Assembly (NCBI GenBank): GCA_038373885.1
Contig: JAWZYV010010290.1
Coordinates: 248,001 to 312,000 of the forward strand
Reading direction: 5' to 3'
Source: Cheiracanthium punctorium
Taxonomy: Eukaryota; Arthropoda; Arachnida; Araneae; Cheiracanthiidae
Length of the DNA: 64,000 nucleotides
Shown: positions 13,001 through 23,217 of the stretch, piece after piece
Layout: every line of letters starts with the position of its first letter
Numbering within the stretch: position 1 is the first letter of the stretch
Position numbers and translations under genes: made by a program
The notes under the pieces: model-generated
Told to the model about the DNA's origin: nothing
Databases searched by the model: none
The model's input: only the letters and a program-made list of their open reading frames with translations

Positions 13001-13352
13001 GATTCTATAAATAATATTATTTACAAATATCATAACTGCCTTCAGACAGACAATAAGGCTTAATTTCCATTTATAGTATGAAATATCATCTTCAGTTATA
13101 AATGGACATTGAAAAGCATTAAAACTAAATAAATATCAAAATCATAAAAAAATTAATAATGGTTCAAGAAATACTATTCTAGTTGAAGGAATGTAGAAAC
13201 AGTAAGTGCTGCAAGGATTAGTTGTTGATTGATTTGCTAAATTTAATTCTTATTGATTTTTTTTTTTCTTTATCTAGGGAAAAGCCTGTGCTCAAGTTTT
13301 AATAGACTTTAAGCTACACAATCTACCTGATATTGAAAGTTTGAGGAACTAA
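1085..13352 (+). CDS. AtuA-like (DUF1446 family) protein, 3' nine exons, 5' end outside window
   Basis: Nine exons join in one frame to give 287 residues and a stop: 1085-1191, 1309-1411, 4182-4281, 7780-7819, 7899-7950, 9452-9632, 10721-10835, 11533-11623, 13278-13352. All introns are GT-AG and the phases match at every junction. The first exon visible starts in mid-protein (VCATFNDGFRATSV). The C-terminal part carries LAFTRSGDKGNTCNIGVIAR and then YKLPGINAFNFVLKDALGGG, which are typical of the AtuA C-terminal ferredoxin-fold domain. Bacterial AtuA proteins belong to acyclic terpene utilisation; the animal role is not established, so no symbol is given. A poly(A) signal AATAAA lies at 13456-13461. 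Introns 2, 3, 5 and 6 hold DNA transposons; introns 7 and 8 (10836-11532, 11624-13277) show nothing beyond AT-rich DNA and a small tandem duplication. Confidence 0.9.
1474..2505. mobile_element. Non-autonomous DNA transposon with CAGGGTGTCTACCAT inverted ends
   Basis: A 1,032-bp insertion in intron 2 of the AtuA-like gene. It begins CAGGGTGTCTACCAT and ends ATGGTAGACACCCTG, a perfect 15-bp terminal inverted repeat. TATGA flanks both sides. Both subterminal regions carry several copies of a TTGACCTTTTC-like 11-mer, with opposite strand bias. I see no transposase. The ends look hAT-like, but only five flanking bases match, so superfamily is tentative. Confidence 0.75.
4865..5980. mobile_element. 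1.1-kb TA-flanked MITE, copy 1 (pogo/Tc1-like ends)
   Basis: Begins CAGTCGACTCTGGTTATAGTG and ends with GGAGTTGACTG, an imperfect inverted terminus. The left flank is TA; the right flank is TG, probably a decayed TA. A second, related copy lies at 55011-56122. Inner copies of the terminal words (TTCACTATAA) occur near both ends. No transposase is readable; 62-74-codon open frames inside are unlike any family I know. Confidence 0.75.
6893..7625. mobile_element. hAT-type MITE with 8-bp target duplication
   Basis: Starts CAGGCCCGCTGAGAGG and ends CCTGTCAGCGGCCCT, imperfect inverted termini. It is flanked by ACAATAGT (6885-6892) and ACAATAAT (7626-7633), an 8-bp target-site duplication with one change, as expected for hAT elements. 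A G-run follows the left terminus. It lies in intron 3 of the AtuA-like gene and contains no readable transposase. Confidence 0.75.
7709..7804 (+). repeat. Tandem duplication of a splice acceptor plus exon start
   Basis: The 46-bp stretch containing the 3' splice site and first bases of exon 4 (7780-7819) is preceded about 51 bp upstream by a degenerate copy: polypyrimidine tract, AG, then CTCCTGTTTTTACAACATT, against CTCCTGGTTTCACAACATT in the exon. A weaker third resemblance, CTTTAACAGCTCCTGGCATT, occurs at about 8171-8190, after the next exon. The upstream copy has a usable-looking AG and could act as an alternative acceptor. Confidence 0.7.
8231..8933. mobile_element. 703-bp TA-flanked MITE
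   Basis: Begins TA|CAGCCAATTCTGGTTAATTGG and ends CCAATTAACTGGAATCTACTG|TA. The inverted ends and TA flanks suggest a pogo/Tc1-mariner-type non-autonomous element. It sits in intron 5 of the AtuA-like gene. The subterminal text repeats TTAATTGGA-like words. No coding potential is seen. Confidence 0.7.
9959..10246. mobile_element. 288-bp MITE with CAGTCGAGTCC ends
   Basis: Begins CAGTCGAGTCCCAATAATC and ends AGGACTCTACTG, followed by TA; the left flank is TG. The ends are inverted (CAGTCGAGTCC against CAGTAGAGTCC). It resembles the other TA-flanked elements in this window and lies in intron 6 of the AtuA-like gene. Confidence 0.6.
12671..12850 (+). repeat. Imperfect tandem duplication in intron 8
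   Basis: Two about 70-bp copies share the words GTTTATCT-GTC, ATTATTTTCT-AAGAAAAT and TTTTAGAAT-CT-AATGGA. They are separated by a short A-rich stretch, and the second is followed by a short (TA)n run. Nothing functional is apparent. Confidence 0.5.
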
Positions 13353-16300
13353 TGAATGAATGGATAAATATGTGCCAAATTATTTCATGTTTTAGTTTTA
13401 TATTACAGAGATTTAAAGTTTATACTCTTTTGTATTAAAGAAGCGTTTCTTTTTAAATAAAATATTTGTACTTTTAGATTCTGCGTATATCTATTTCTAT
13501 CATTAGAAAGTTAGGAATGAATTGAAATAGTTTAACAATATTTGTAATGGTTAAGATCATGTTCTTCCCAAATTTAGATAAGGTAAGTGCATTTAGTGCT
13601 GTAGCTCCTGCAAAAACAAATGCATAGACAAATTGTTCAACATTTTTGTAGTCATATAGTAGATTCTCCCCCCACAACATGGTTGATGCATTCAATGCTA
13701 TATGAATTCAAGTTGTATGCAGCCTGAGCTATACTCCGCCTGGGGTGCGAACTGCACAATATCATTGCTGCAAAATTTATTTGCACTTCTTAGAAACACA
13801 GTGATGTTTAGCGTTGCCATTTAAAAGTTTTATTAATTACAGGAGTTAAAGCATAATAAACTCAGAAGATCCGTCTTATTTTACCATGCTGTATGAGTTT
13901 CTTTTAACATGTTATACAAAAATGATAGAATTTTTTATTTCCTACGAATCCGTCTTGTGCGAACCTGTGTTATAGGGGTCAACTGTATATGATTGTAGAA
14001 TGAAAATTCATCAACCTTAAACGTTTGTCATCAAGACAATAAACTCATTAGTTCATCTTAGAATTACCCAGAAAACAAATAGAACGGTTCCTGCTATTAT
14101 GAATAAAATGAGTATTTCCATCATTCCTAGAAGGAAAAGGCGACTGAGACAGGCTTTATTGGAGCCATACCTTACAACAGTGTCATCACTCAACATCATT
14201 AGCACAATTGGGTAGATTTTTTGAATATTTTTAGGGGGACCCCCTTTAGCTCTCCCAGAGGGCTGTGTCTCTTTATCTAATTTTCCTAGAAGTGATTAAA
14301 ATCATTCTAGAGGAAGAAGGGTTCACAGAAAACACACTTGTACCCCACTCCGTTATGTCAGTATTCAACAGACTAAAGTATGGATCCTTCAACTGTCATC
14401 AAGATAGTTCTGGGCGGTCAGCCCCGTGTACCAAGCCAAAGTAAAGAGGGAGTCATTTCATACATATGAAAAACAAAAGTAAAAACCATTTATTCTGCTT
14501 TCTCATTTTTATTTTTTTGCTTTAAGTTTCTAATAACATGGATACTTTCACTTCGCAGATTGCTATGTGAAAGTTGGAGTGTGAAGTTTGCTTTAAGGGA
14601 TTTAAACATTTTAATGCAGAAAAAAAATTGATTTCCTATTTAAAATAAAATTACATGTCAATTTCTACAGCATACATTAGAAGAGTATCTGGGAATTTTT
14701 CAGTGGAGGATATGTACAAGACAGGAATGCAAACGCACACTTACCCCATGCTAAGGAGGATATCAAAATCAGGTAAAGTGAGTTGCATAGATGTGTATTG
14801 TATTATTTCTAAGATAAATTGGGAGTGGGATGCCCTAATTAAGTCATACATTCTAGTCGCAGGCGGCATAAATTCTATTTGCAGCACTGTTCACATATAT
14901 GTTATGAGTGATAAGGTGATATAAAACTGTGAAGTGATGTTCGACATCCGGAAAACTGGCATGTTGAAAAGAGACAATGTTTCTACCTTTCTTGGCAATT
15001 GCTCTGCATACAATGGACTGGAAAAGCTTGATAACCAATCCTTGAAAAATTGTAGAGAAAATTGACTCTCGATTCCTTTTTGGGTGTAGCACTTATTGGA
15101 ATTCAGATCCAAAGATGAAATACAGTGATTAAATGATTGTTTCAAAATTTTAGTTTTAAGTAGCAATAAGTAAGTTTCAAAGTGCATTATTAGTTCTGTA
15201 ATATTTTTTAAACTCAATGAAAATAAAGCATATTTTAAAAGTGGTTTTTGTATAAAGCCACAAAGTTTTTGAACAGTTTTAAAATAAATGAACCACATCA
15301 GGGATATGAAAAATTGGAATATCTCTTCTTCTCTCCCCCCCCCCTATGTGCTGTGTGTACACTCTTACAAACAGTGAACCTATGAAAACAATGAGACATT
15401 TAAAAAAAAATTCAAGCACATAATAATTGGCTATATGTGCCACATTTTTGAAAGTTTTGTGCGATTTTGTGTTAACGAAATTATTTTGAAAATGTCAACG
15501 CTCGTATAGGTTTCCCATTTCTACTCCAAGCAATAGTGTCATTTATTTTGGAGTACCTCGGGCATTTGCACTGTCTGCCCTTGCCCTAGGCTGACTCTGG
15601 AGTGGAGATAATCTCCATTCTTGTTAAAAGCCTTTCCACAAAATTCTCATATTGATGTTTCAAAAAGTTGTTTAAAAGATCATTTGATGATTGGATAGTG
15701 ACTAAATCTTATTTCTGCATCTGTTGCCTCGTATGAATTAACTTTGAACAATGACAGAAATTTAACCATTTGATGTTTCAAGTTTGTGGGCACATGAATT
15801 CAGAAGAATTTTTCTTTTTATTTCCCTCATTTCACTTTTTACTTAAAAAAAAAAAAAAAAAAAATCTTCCAGAATTTTACCAGCTAGTCAGCTGTGACAG
15901 CCATATTAATAATTGAAATGTTTGCTGCTGCAAAAAGGAGGTAGCTCCATCCTACAAGAGTTTAGTGTATGTTGTATTACATGTACTGTCTTGCTGTAAA
16001 AAAAAAAAAAAAAGAAAAAAGAAAAAAAAACTTTTCTTTGGTAAGAAAACGATGCAGCTCCAATAATTAGTTCTTATGTTACTTAAAAGATGATACTACT
16101 TGTCTCGTTAGTTTGTGTTGAACCCCCAAACGATTTTTAGCTATCCATAAACTTGAAGAGTTAGAGCTCCTTCCTTTTTGTAGCAATTCCTTCAATTACT
16201 GTACATGAAAAGTAAGATTGTGAAAATTTAGGACAGCAGGTATAGCAAAGTCAATGTAGCCCCTTCCAACACCATAAAAAGAAATTCAAAATTTCCTACT

Positions 16301-16563
16301 GGGGTTAATAATAAATCAGGTTCTGATCAGAAAGTTTAAATGCGTTCAATATTTAATTGCTCAGCTCTGAAGTGCCTATATGTAGACTTCTCTAACTTGT
16401 CTCATAAAATCTAAACAGTTTAACTTAATCTAACTTCTTCTGAAATTACATTATCTGTGGAAGGATGTATGATTTTGCTTTAAAAAAAAAATACTCAAAA
16501 ACACTGAGCTAGTTTTATTTATGAAATATTTTGTCTTTCATGTTGTTGTGTCCATGTTAGGAC
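13353..16563. other. Intergenic AT-rich DNA
   Basis: The 3' UTR and poly(A) site of the AtuA-like gene lie at its left edge. The text near 13935-13985 (CTTGTGCGAACCTGTGTTATAG then GGTCAACTGTA) looks like the end of a TA-flanked DNA transposon, but I did not find its partner end. There are A-runs at about 15844-15863 and 16000-16030. No gene is recognisable; the 135-codon minus-strand frame at 14891-15298 has no domain signature and AT-biased composition. Confidence 0.5.
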
Positions 16564-16761
16564 CTAAAGTGGGCCAAAGGTGGTCCATACAGCCTTGGCG
16601 ATGTCGAGGCATTTATCCCCATGAAGGTCAGCCTGGGGATTGATGCTTATTGTTTGTAATTGGGCCAGACAGGCAAAAATATGTTTATGGTTCAGTACCT
16701 GGGGTTCAGGATAATTCCTGCAGGTCTGGTAAGTTCTGGTTCCATCTCCCCAGATTTCCAT
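16564..16761 (-). pseudogene. Non-LTR retroelement C-terminal fragment (fossil)
   Basis: A 65-codon minus-strand frame reads a Cys/His knuckle-like pattern, TCRNYPEPQVLNH then FAC, followed by DIAKAVWTTFGPL. This spacing of C, P-Q-x-L-N-H and C is typical of the tail of reverse transcriptase polyproteins (the RICRHC...ETLNH...C pattern). No reverse-transcriptase core lies upstream on this strand, so it is a short relic. The family assignment is an inference from the motif alone. Confidence 0.4.
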
Positions 16762-19745
16762 TCCTCTAAACGTTTTGTTTTGAGTCTGGTTAAGGTCTTT
16801 TCAATGGTTCTTTTAGTATTTAATTCGTTCAGCAAATTTATGTTTTGCTACTGTTTTAATATCACTGAGGTGACCTGACAGAGTAATTCTTTATTTAGAT
16901 TCCTTGCTTCCATAGATAGAGTGAGTGGCTTCATTTCCATCAATGCCAGCATGCACTGACTTGATTTTCATAACTTACAAAATTACAAAAAAATATTAGG
17001 GGGACTAAAAATTAAAGTTTTTTTTATATATATTTCAATGCTTCCTAGCCATAACTACTGAAACTAATAATACGAAATGTGGCATGTACCACATGAGTTT
17101 TTTAATATAGGTGCAGATGTGCTAGATTAGACAGCATTTTTAAAAATTCGTAACCAATGAGGGTAGGGGATCAAAACATTCCTTTCACATATCTTTTTCT
17201 ATCAAAGACCCCCCCCCCCCCAAAAAAAAGGAGATATCCATAAAATTCCTGCTTTAAAATGCAATACACGAATACGTCAATAAGTCAATTTCAGGACATT
17301 TTGAAATTCTACCTCCTAGGGAAGTAGCCATGAAGAAAAGGAAAGGGTGGCCATTTTCATGAGGGAAAAAAAAAAAAAAAATCTAAAATTCTTGATTTAA
17401 AATGTGGCAAATATGAATCCTATGTTTATGCACATTTTGTTTGTCACTAAAACCTTTTTCAAAAATTTATTTGTTTAAAATCTTAGTTGAAAATGTATGA
17501 TTAGTTGCAATTGTTTAATTTAAGATTTCAAAGAGAAATATAAATGATTTGAGTCCAGATTCGTTCCGACAGGACAGAATCCCTGTTCTGCACCATTTTG
17601 ATTCCACTCTGCTTCACCATTCTTTTTCGTTTTGAAAAGTTGGTTGTCCGCGCGCGAGTTTGTGGAGTTGCAATAAATGCACCAATGAAACCATGCTGTA
17701 TGCCAGCAAAATTGGACGCCAAAACATAGTGCCCTAGAAAAGCTCAAAGTGGCTGTAACTTCTTGGCCCTGTGGAATATCTGTTCTTGCTAGGTATTCCT
17801 CAAACCCTATGCGATTTCCGCATGGAGTCCGCTTTAACCTTTCCTCATATAAACACAGGGCCGGGAAGTAGCGAAACTACAGTAGTTACTACTTTTTAAA
17901 AAAAAGTAGTGTAGTATGTAGTGCGCTACAAAAAATCAGTAGTATGTAGTGCGCTACAAAAAATCAGTAGTTTGTAGCGCATTTTGGAAACTACTTTTTA
18001 AGCTACTTTTGCCGCATCATCACTTCCTGCGATTGATCACGTAGTGCAATTGCTCTTTCTTCTGATTCCAAGCATAGAACTGGAATTGACGCTTGAAGGA
18101 ACCCCAGTCCCTCCCCCACACCACATGCACACAAGTGAGAGAAGAAGACAAGAAAAGGGGGTTTGCTTTGCCTGAAGCCTGACTTTGTATATCCTTTTTA
18201 TCATTTGCAGTATTCTTTGTAGAATCACCACTCTGCCATAAAGAGGACAGTAAAAGAAGGAAAGAGAGGTCCAGAGCTGAAGTGACTCTGGGTTACTGCG
18301 GGGGCCCCTTTACTATAAAATACCAAGCATTTTAACATATTTTTAGAGTCTGATTATCACACGGGCGTGGCCAATAGCCCGGGACCCCTGAAAACTAAGG
18401 GCCTCCCAAATCTCTCGATTTATTGTATTAAATTTATATATGCTGCAATAATAACTTTTGTTAAGCTGTATTTCCTTTATAATATCTATATGATAATTGT
18501 GTAACAATAAAAAGGCTTTGAGACATTTCCCGTCCTTCTAACTCAATGACTACTAGAGGCATGACATTATACTAGAGCCATGACCGTCTTCCATGAATAT
18601 GTTGAAATCTACTTTCTTTCATCAAAATTTTTAAGTGTTTATTATATTTAAATTATTAGGTTTTTTTGTGTAATTTTCAGAATTTAATATGAAAATATGA
18701 GAATTTCTATTAATCATTAATAGTTTGTAAATCCTTAAACACTTATCTCTTTCTTACCTTTAAAATAACAATATAATTCTATAAAATTCTTTTATGCATA
18801 AAACAAAGAAGAAAAAGTTGTGTTGATGATTACAACTTTTAAAATTTCTTTAACATATATAGAGGATTTTTTTAATGTAATGTTTTAAATATAGATGTAT
18901 CATAAATTCAATTAGTAATTGTTTTCATTATTTTATAATATGCATATCATGTATGATCTTTTCAAATCGTCATAAATCACTCATTCATTCGTCATAAATC
19001 ACTAATTTGGTAATTCATGAAAAGGGCCTTTATACTCATTAACTTTTATTTGTGCTCTAAAATCTAGAATGTTTGTACAACATGAAAGGGCTCTCAAAAC
19101 GGACCTGTTTTTCCGGATCAGACGCCCAAGATTTTTTTTTTTAAATCTTTTTTGGTTCTCATTATTTTTTTTCATGCTTTCAGTGCTCTTTCCCAATTTA
19201 TTTTTATCATAGAGGTTTTAAAACTGAATTAGTTTCAGCAATACTTCAATAGTTAATAATAGTTGTCAGTAGCGTATAGGCTTCCATTTCGGGAGGGGGG
19301 GGGCGATTCGGTATATTTTACATTTTATTATTCTAAAGTTAAACGAAATGTTTCGAAATATCTCCTTTTTAATAATTGCTTTACAGTTTCGGGGCCCGCT
19401 GTCCCCTCAAATGCTCCTGTGGTAGTTGTTTATTAGAGCAATAGTTCTCTATTAAGGATATCAATAGTTTTCTCTAATTACGATATCAATATCCTTAAAT
19501 TTGAAATTATCCTTAAATTAATGCAAACTGAATTTTTTATCAAAATTTGTCTCCTAAAAGTCCTCAGATTTCGCTTAAACATTTTGTTGATAAAAGGAAT
19601 ATTAACATTCTAAAATTATTCCGTTATATCGAACACTGCATAAATAGCATCTGATGGGGTAGTAAATTTTCTGTGCTTGAAATAATAAAAATTTATTAAA
19701 AACTTTTACAGGTCTTTGAAAGTGTGATTTTTTTTAAGTGTTTAA
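16762..19745. other. Intergenic DNA with transposon debris
   Basis: Mostly AT-rich. At about 17860-18010 the text CAGGGCCGGGAAGTAGCGAA is followed by repeated GTAGTGCGCTACAAAAAATC words, resembling the end of a hAT element; I could not find a matching right end. C-rich or G-rich runs occur at about 17210 and 19290-19310. Open frames of 64-75 codons here show no family signature. No gene is supported. Confidence 0.45.
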
Positions 19746-19970
19746 TAAGGTGACCAAACGTCCCCGTTTTCCGGGGACAGTCCCCATTTTCAGGACGTTT
19801 TTCAAATTGTCCTCAGAAATTAAAAATGGAACTGGGTACAATTTTAAATTATTGCATTGCTTTTCAATTAAATTACTGTTAATTATTGCATTAATTATAA
19901 ATGTCCCCAGTTTTGTTGTCAGAATCGGGGACATGTCCCCGATTCTGACTACAAAAATCTGGTCACCTTA
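19746..19970. mobile_element. 225-bp hAT MITE with perfect 8-bp target duplication
   Basis: Begins TAAGGTGACCAAACGTCCCC and ends AATCTGGTCACCTTA. Both sides carry GTGTTTAA (19738-19745 and 19971-19978), a perfect 8-bp target duplication. It contains inverted CCCCGATTCTG-type words internally, so it can fold back. It ends only 17 bp before the 23.7-kb element begins. Confidence 0.85.
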
Positions 19971-19987
19971 GTGTTTAATGATTAATA

Positions 19988-20108
19988 CAGTCGGTCGCAA
20001 AAATCTACGAGCACCGGACCCCTTCCTGTTTGTTTTCGAAAACACGTTTCACGATTTTATTTTTGGGGGGAAATGTTGCAATGAAAAGGGTTATTTCATC
20101 TGACGCGT
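19988..20108 (+). repeat. Outer terminal inverted repeat, left
   Basis: The outermost 121 bp match the reverse complement of 43607-43727 with only a few differences. The tip CAGTCGGTCGCAAAAATCTA resembles Tc1-like transposon tips in length, CAG start and A-run. The TA at 19986-19987 is the presumed target duplication. Confidence 0.8.
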
Positions 20109-20905
20109 GAAGTATTCCAAAATGAAATACGAGTTTAAAAATAAAAACGAATCACGTGGAATACACAGTATTCCAGAGCCGACTTTGTCGGTGCGAATAA
20201 ATACAAATTCCGATATTAGAAAAACACAAGTTTACCGCAGAATACAAAGTATTCTGATAATAGGAAAAAAAAAATTTTTTTTAAGGAATGGTCCCACCAT
20301 CCACCCGGCAGATATTGCTGCCGCACCATTCCATTTTTTTGAAACGAATCGCGTGGAATACACAGTATTCCAAAATAAAACACGAGTTTAACATAAGAAC
20401 GAATCGCGTGGAATACACAGTATTCCAAAATGAAACACGAGTTTAAAATAAAATCGAATCGCGTGGAATACACAGTATTCCAAAATGAAACACCAGTTTA
20501 AAATAAAAACGAATCGCGTGGAATACACAGTATTCCAAAATGAAACACGAGTTTTAAAATAAAACGAATCGCGTGGAATACACAGTATTCCAAAATGAAA
20601 CACGAGTTTAAAATACTAAGACCGATTCGCGTAGAATACACAGTATTCCAAAATGAAACACGAGTTTGAAATAACGAATCGCGTGGAATACACAGTATTC
20701 CAAAATGAAACACGAGTTTAACATAAAAACGAATCGCGTGGAATACACAGTATTCCAAAATGAAATACGAGTTTAACATAAGAACAAATCGCGTGGAATA
20801 CACAGTATTCCAAAATAAAACACGAGTTTAAAATACAAAGACCGATTCGCGTGGAATACACAGTATCCCAAAATGAAACACGAGTTTAAAATACAAAGAC
20901 CGATT
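20109..20905 (+). repeat. Subterminal iteron array, left: about 11 units of about 55 bp
   Basis: Units of 52-60 bp each contain the dyad GGAATACACAGTATTCC (7-bp arms, 3-nt loop), followed by AAAATGAAACACGAGTTTA and preceded by CGAATCGCGT. One divergent unit near 20232 reads CAGAATACAAAGTATTCTG: both arms changed together, which keeps the pairing. A nested hairpin interrupts the array at 20285-20332. The mirror array is at 42790-43606. Subterminal iterons with dyads are typical of transposase- or replication-initiator-binding sites; that role here is inferred. Confidence 0.85.
20285..20332 (+). repeat. Nested hairpin, left outer copy
   Basis: The outer arms are GGAATGGT and ACCATTCC. Inside, GGCAG-ATATTG-CTGCC forms a second stem, and ATGGT-CCC-ACCAT a third, alternative one. 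The element carries four versions of this structure with paired substitutions. Confidence 0.75.
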
Positions 20906-21037
20906 CGAGCGCAATGAAATCAAAGACCGATACAGCGCAAAAAACACGCGAGTTCGGAAAAATACAAAGACCGGTTCGAGCGAAAGCGCAAATACAAAAG
21001 TAAACACTTTGACATAAAAAAATTATTTTTTTTTAAT

Positions 21038-21084
21038 AGAATGGTCCCACCAGCCACCCAGTAGCAATGTCTACCGCACCATTC
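21038..21084 (+). repeat. Nested hairpin, left inner copy
   Basis: The outer arms are AGAATGGT and ACCATTCT, and the inner stem is GTAG-CAATGT-CTAC. Relative to the copy at 20285, both outer arms changed in a paired way (G-C to A-T), and the inner stem is a different but still complementary sequence. Confidence 0.75.
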
Positions 21085-21687
21085 TTTTTTTTTGCCAAAG
21101 TTTGAATTTTGTTGTGGAAGAAAAGTCAGCTTCAGTCGAATCCCAATAGCCACAGGTTTTTAGTCAGAACAAGTTTGATTTGAAAGTTTAGTTTTAAAGT
21201 TTAGTTTGAAAGTTTAGTTTCAAAGTTTAGTTTTAAAGTTAAAGTCATCATCGCGAGTTTAAAAAGTCATCACAAGCGCAAGTATAGATCTGCCGGCACC
21301 GGGTTTTCGCACTCACTGGAAAAATACACAGTTCGCAAGTTTTATCGCACAGTACAACACGCGGAAAGATTTTTTTTTATCGATTCGCGCCCCACAACAT
21401 TCCAACTCAAATGCCTTTCTATCGGACACAGTCCGCCAAGGCAATCGTCCCAAAAAAGTTTGTCGAAACGTGAAATGCGACGTCTTACATTGCCCGTTTT
21501 GACAGACTTTTTTTTTGATCGACTGAAGCTGTCATTTTTTCCTTGAAGGGTTGAAAGAATTTGGCCGTTCAATTTTGAATAAAAAGAAATTTGGATGAGT
21601 TAGCACACACACAGGCATACAATACAGGCATACGAGACCCCATGGGGATTTTTTTGTCCATCTGCTGTCGTCTGCTGTTCTTCTTCT

Positions 21688-21972
21688 TCAGTGGGGACTG
21701 GTTGTCCAAAAAAATGAGGAAGGGCCCTGTCGCTCAATTTTGACACCGTTCCGAATCGAGCGACTCATCCGGAAGGTTGGTTGGTCTCTCTCAATTTTGA
21801 ACACCCGTTCCGGAACGGAGAGACCTTTTTTGTTTCCGGACGGGGACATCCTTTTGCCGAACACCGAGACTGCTGCAAAAAATTTAGGATAATCTGACTT
21901 GGCGACTGACAAAAACCTTACTAGACCGCAATCAATACGATTCTGGTCAGTCCTGCGCGTCGCAGTCATCAT
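21688..21972 (-). CDS. Hypothetical 94-aa basic protein of the giant element, left arm
   Basis: From an ATG-ATG pair, the frame reads 94 residues rich in R, K and S, beginning MMTATRRTDQNRID and ending SFFWTTSPH. The same frame is unbroken in the right arm (41742-42026). I recognise no domain. It is kept because it is open in both arms although neighbouring frames are broken, but recent duplication of the arms weakens that argument. An open frame of this length could occur by chance. Confidence 0.2.
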   Translation of the reverse strand: MMTATRRTDQNRIDCGLVRFLSVAKSDYPKFFAAVSVFGKRMSPSGNKKGLSVPERVFKIERDQPTFRMSRSIRNGVKIERQGPSSFFWTTSPH

Positions 21973-22085
21973 CGCAAGTCTTTGGTCAGAGCACAAGCCT
22001 TACTGAAAAGGTGTTTCGACTATAATTTTTTTTATAAAAAATAAGTCCTCGGATGAAGCGAAAAAAAAACCGATGATCAGTCGTC

Positions 22086-22860
22086 ATGATCCCGTCCATC
22101 TTCAGCGCTCCACCCCGACGAGCCTGTCCCCAGATTGAACGTCACACCAAACTGTATAAGGGAGACTGCGACCGTGGAACTAAACCATTCCGCGGCTGCG
22201 TTGTCGAACACTTGCAGTATCAGCCGACCGCACATGCCGATAGACATCCGTCCCTGATAGATTCCCAAAATTCTGATCCTTTTGCCGTATTCGTGATTGC
22301 AGTGTCGACTATTACTTCTCGCATACAAAATTTTAAGCTTTTAGCCGATGTTCGGCCGTCAGATCGCTTGTCCCCCCGAGGTCGCGCTAAGACCCGAGAG
22401 TACAAGTTCTTGTTTGGTCCCCACTGGGATCTACCAAATGTTACTTGGGGCCGGTTACCATCTTGTCATTATTGGCCGGTGGTATCACGGTCCGGCTGTC
22501 CACCGGATTGTAAGAGTGTTGTGCGGTCGGCTGATACTGCAAGTGGTCGACAACGCAGCCGCGGAATGCAATCTTACAATCCGGTGGGCAGCCGGACCGT
22601 GATACCACCGGCCAATAATGACAAGATGGTAACCGGCCCCAAGTAACATTTGGTAGATCCCAGTGGGGAACAAACAAGAACTTGTACTCTCGGGTCTTAG
22701 CGCGACCTCGGGGGGGACAAGCGATCTGACGGCCGAACATCGGCTAAAAGCTTAAAATTTTGTATGCGAGAAGTAATAGTCGACACTGCAATCACGAATA
22801 CGGCAAAAGGATCAGAATTTTGGGAATCTATCAGGGACGTATGTCTATCGGCACAGTGAG
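22086..22860. repeat. Local fold-back duplication inside the left arm
   Basis: The text from about 22238 to 22560 is repeated in reverse complement from about 22570 to 22855, with the axis near 22565. The words AGACATCCGTCCCTGA, AAGTTCTTGTTTGGTCCCCA and CCGCACAACACTCTTACAAT mark the mirrored copies. The right arm has only one copy (41190-41640), so this is an extra rearrangement. It explains why the left arm is some 265 bp longer, and it destroys the candidate gene described at 41308-41638. Confidence 0.8.
22348..22602 (+). pseudogene. Third element gene candidate (gene Q), left arm, truncated by inversion
   Basis: An ATG opens a frame beginning MFGRQIACPPEVAL, followed by GIYQMLLGAGYHLVIIGRWY and CGRLILQVVDNAAAE. 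It then runs into the inverted duplicate and loses its natural C-terminus. In the right arm the C-terminal part (WFSSTVPVSLIQFGVTFNLG, ending DGRDHDD) is present. The left copy has six C in the CCCCCC run where the right has seven, so only the left frame is open across that point. No family recognised. Confidence 0.3.
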
Positions 22861-23070
22861 GCAGGTATTGCATAATCCAAGAAAATGACGGCGTGTAATC
22901 CATGAGGTAGGTATTGCGTAATCCATAAGCAAGGTAATCCCGGAGAATAGCAGCACATCAGAGTAGTTCTTCCTTCGACATCCGTCCCGAGAAAAAAGGC
23001 CAAGTGCATAGGCAGACGCAAATGCGAATGCGAATTTTCTCTCGGAGTATCCCGCTTATATTGAAACTAG

Positions 23071-23073
23071 AAA

Positions 23074-23122
<49 letters not shown>

Positions 23123-23124
23123 GT
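23071..23124. repeat. A/T homopolymer block at module border
   Basis: A seven-A run joins a T-run of more than 30 bases, then AATATATAG. Similar blocks at 27061-27107, 30333-30412, 31661-31717 and 40946-40978 each sit next to the TTTTAG(TTTC)AGCTGGTAGACGC module boundary. Block length differs between copies, as expected of homopolymer slippage. Confidence 0.7.
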
Positions 23125-23217
23125 TTTAGCTGGTAGACGCTGTGACAAAATCTTACAGTTTCCCCTTTTGTTTCATCTGACGTTACTTTGAAATTTTTCA
23201 AGTATCCATTATTCCAA

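Larger units (their letters stand above)
20906..22085. other. Left arm, mostly noncoding stretch between iterons and candidate genes
   Basis: Contains repeated AAAGTTTAG-TTT-AAAGTTTAG words (21178-21240) and then text that is mirrored at 41640-42790. A 76-codon minus-strand frame (21342-21572, K/R-rich) corresponds to part of a 106-codon frame starting at an ATG at 42053 in the right arm; one T fewer in a homopolymer near 21585 breaks the left version. A second frame is listed separately. The two arms are too similar for conservation to prove coding. Confidence 0.4.

Noticed and set aside
14891..15298. 135-codon minus-strand frame
   Set aside because: AT-rich, not started by a supported ATG context, no homologous motif, and overlaps other equally long chance frames.
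20498..20803. Repeated ILEYCVFHAIRF-type protein in the iteron array
   Set aside because: A translation of the 55-bp iterons; frame shifts between units and no start context argue against a real protein.
22086..22646. 186-codon open frame read through the left-arm fold-back
   Set aside because: It crosses the axis of the local inverted duplication, so its second half is an antisense reading of its first; the right arm shows no such frame.
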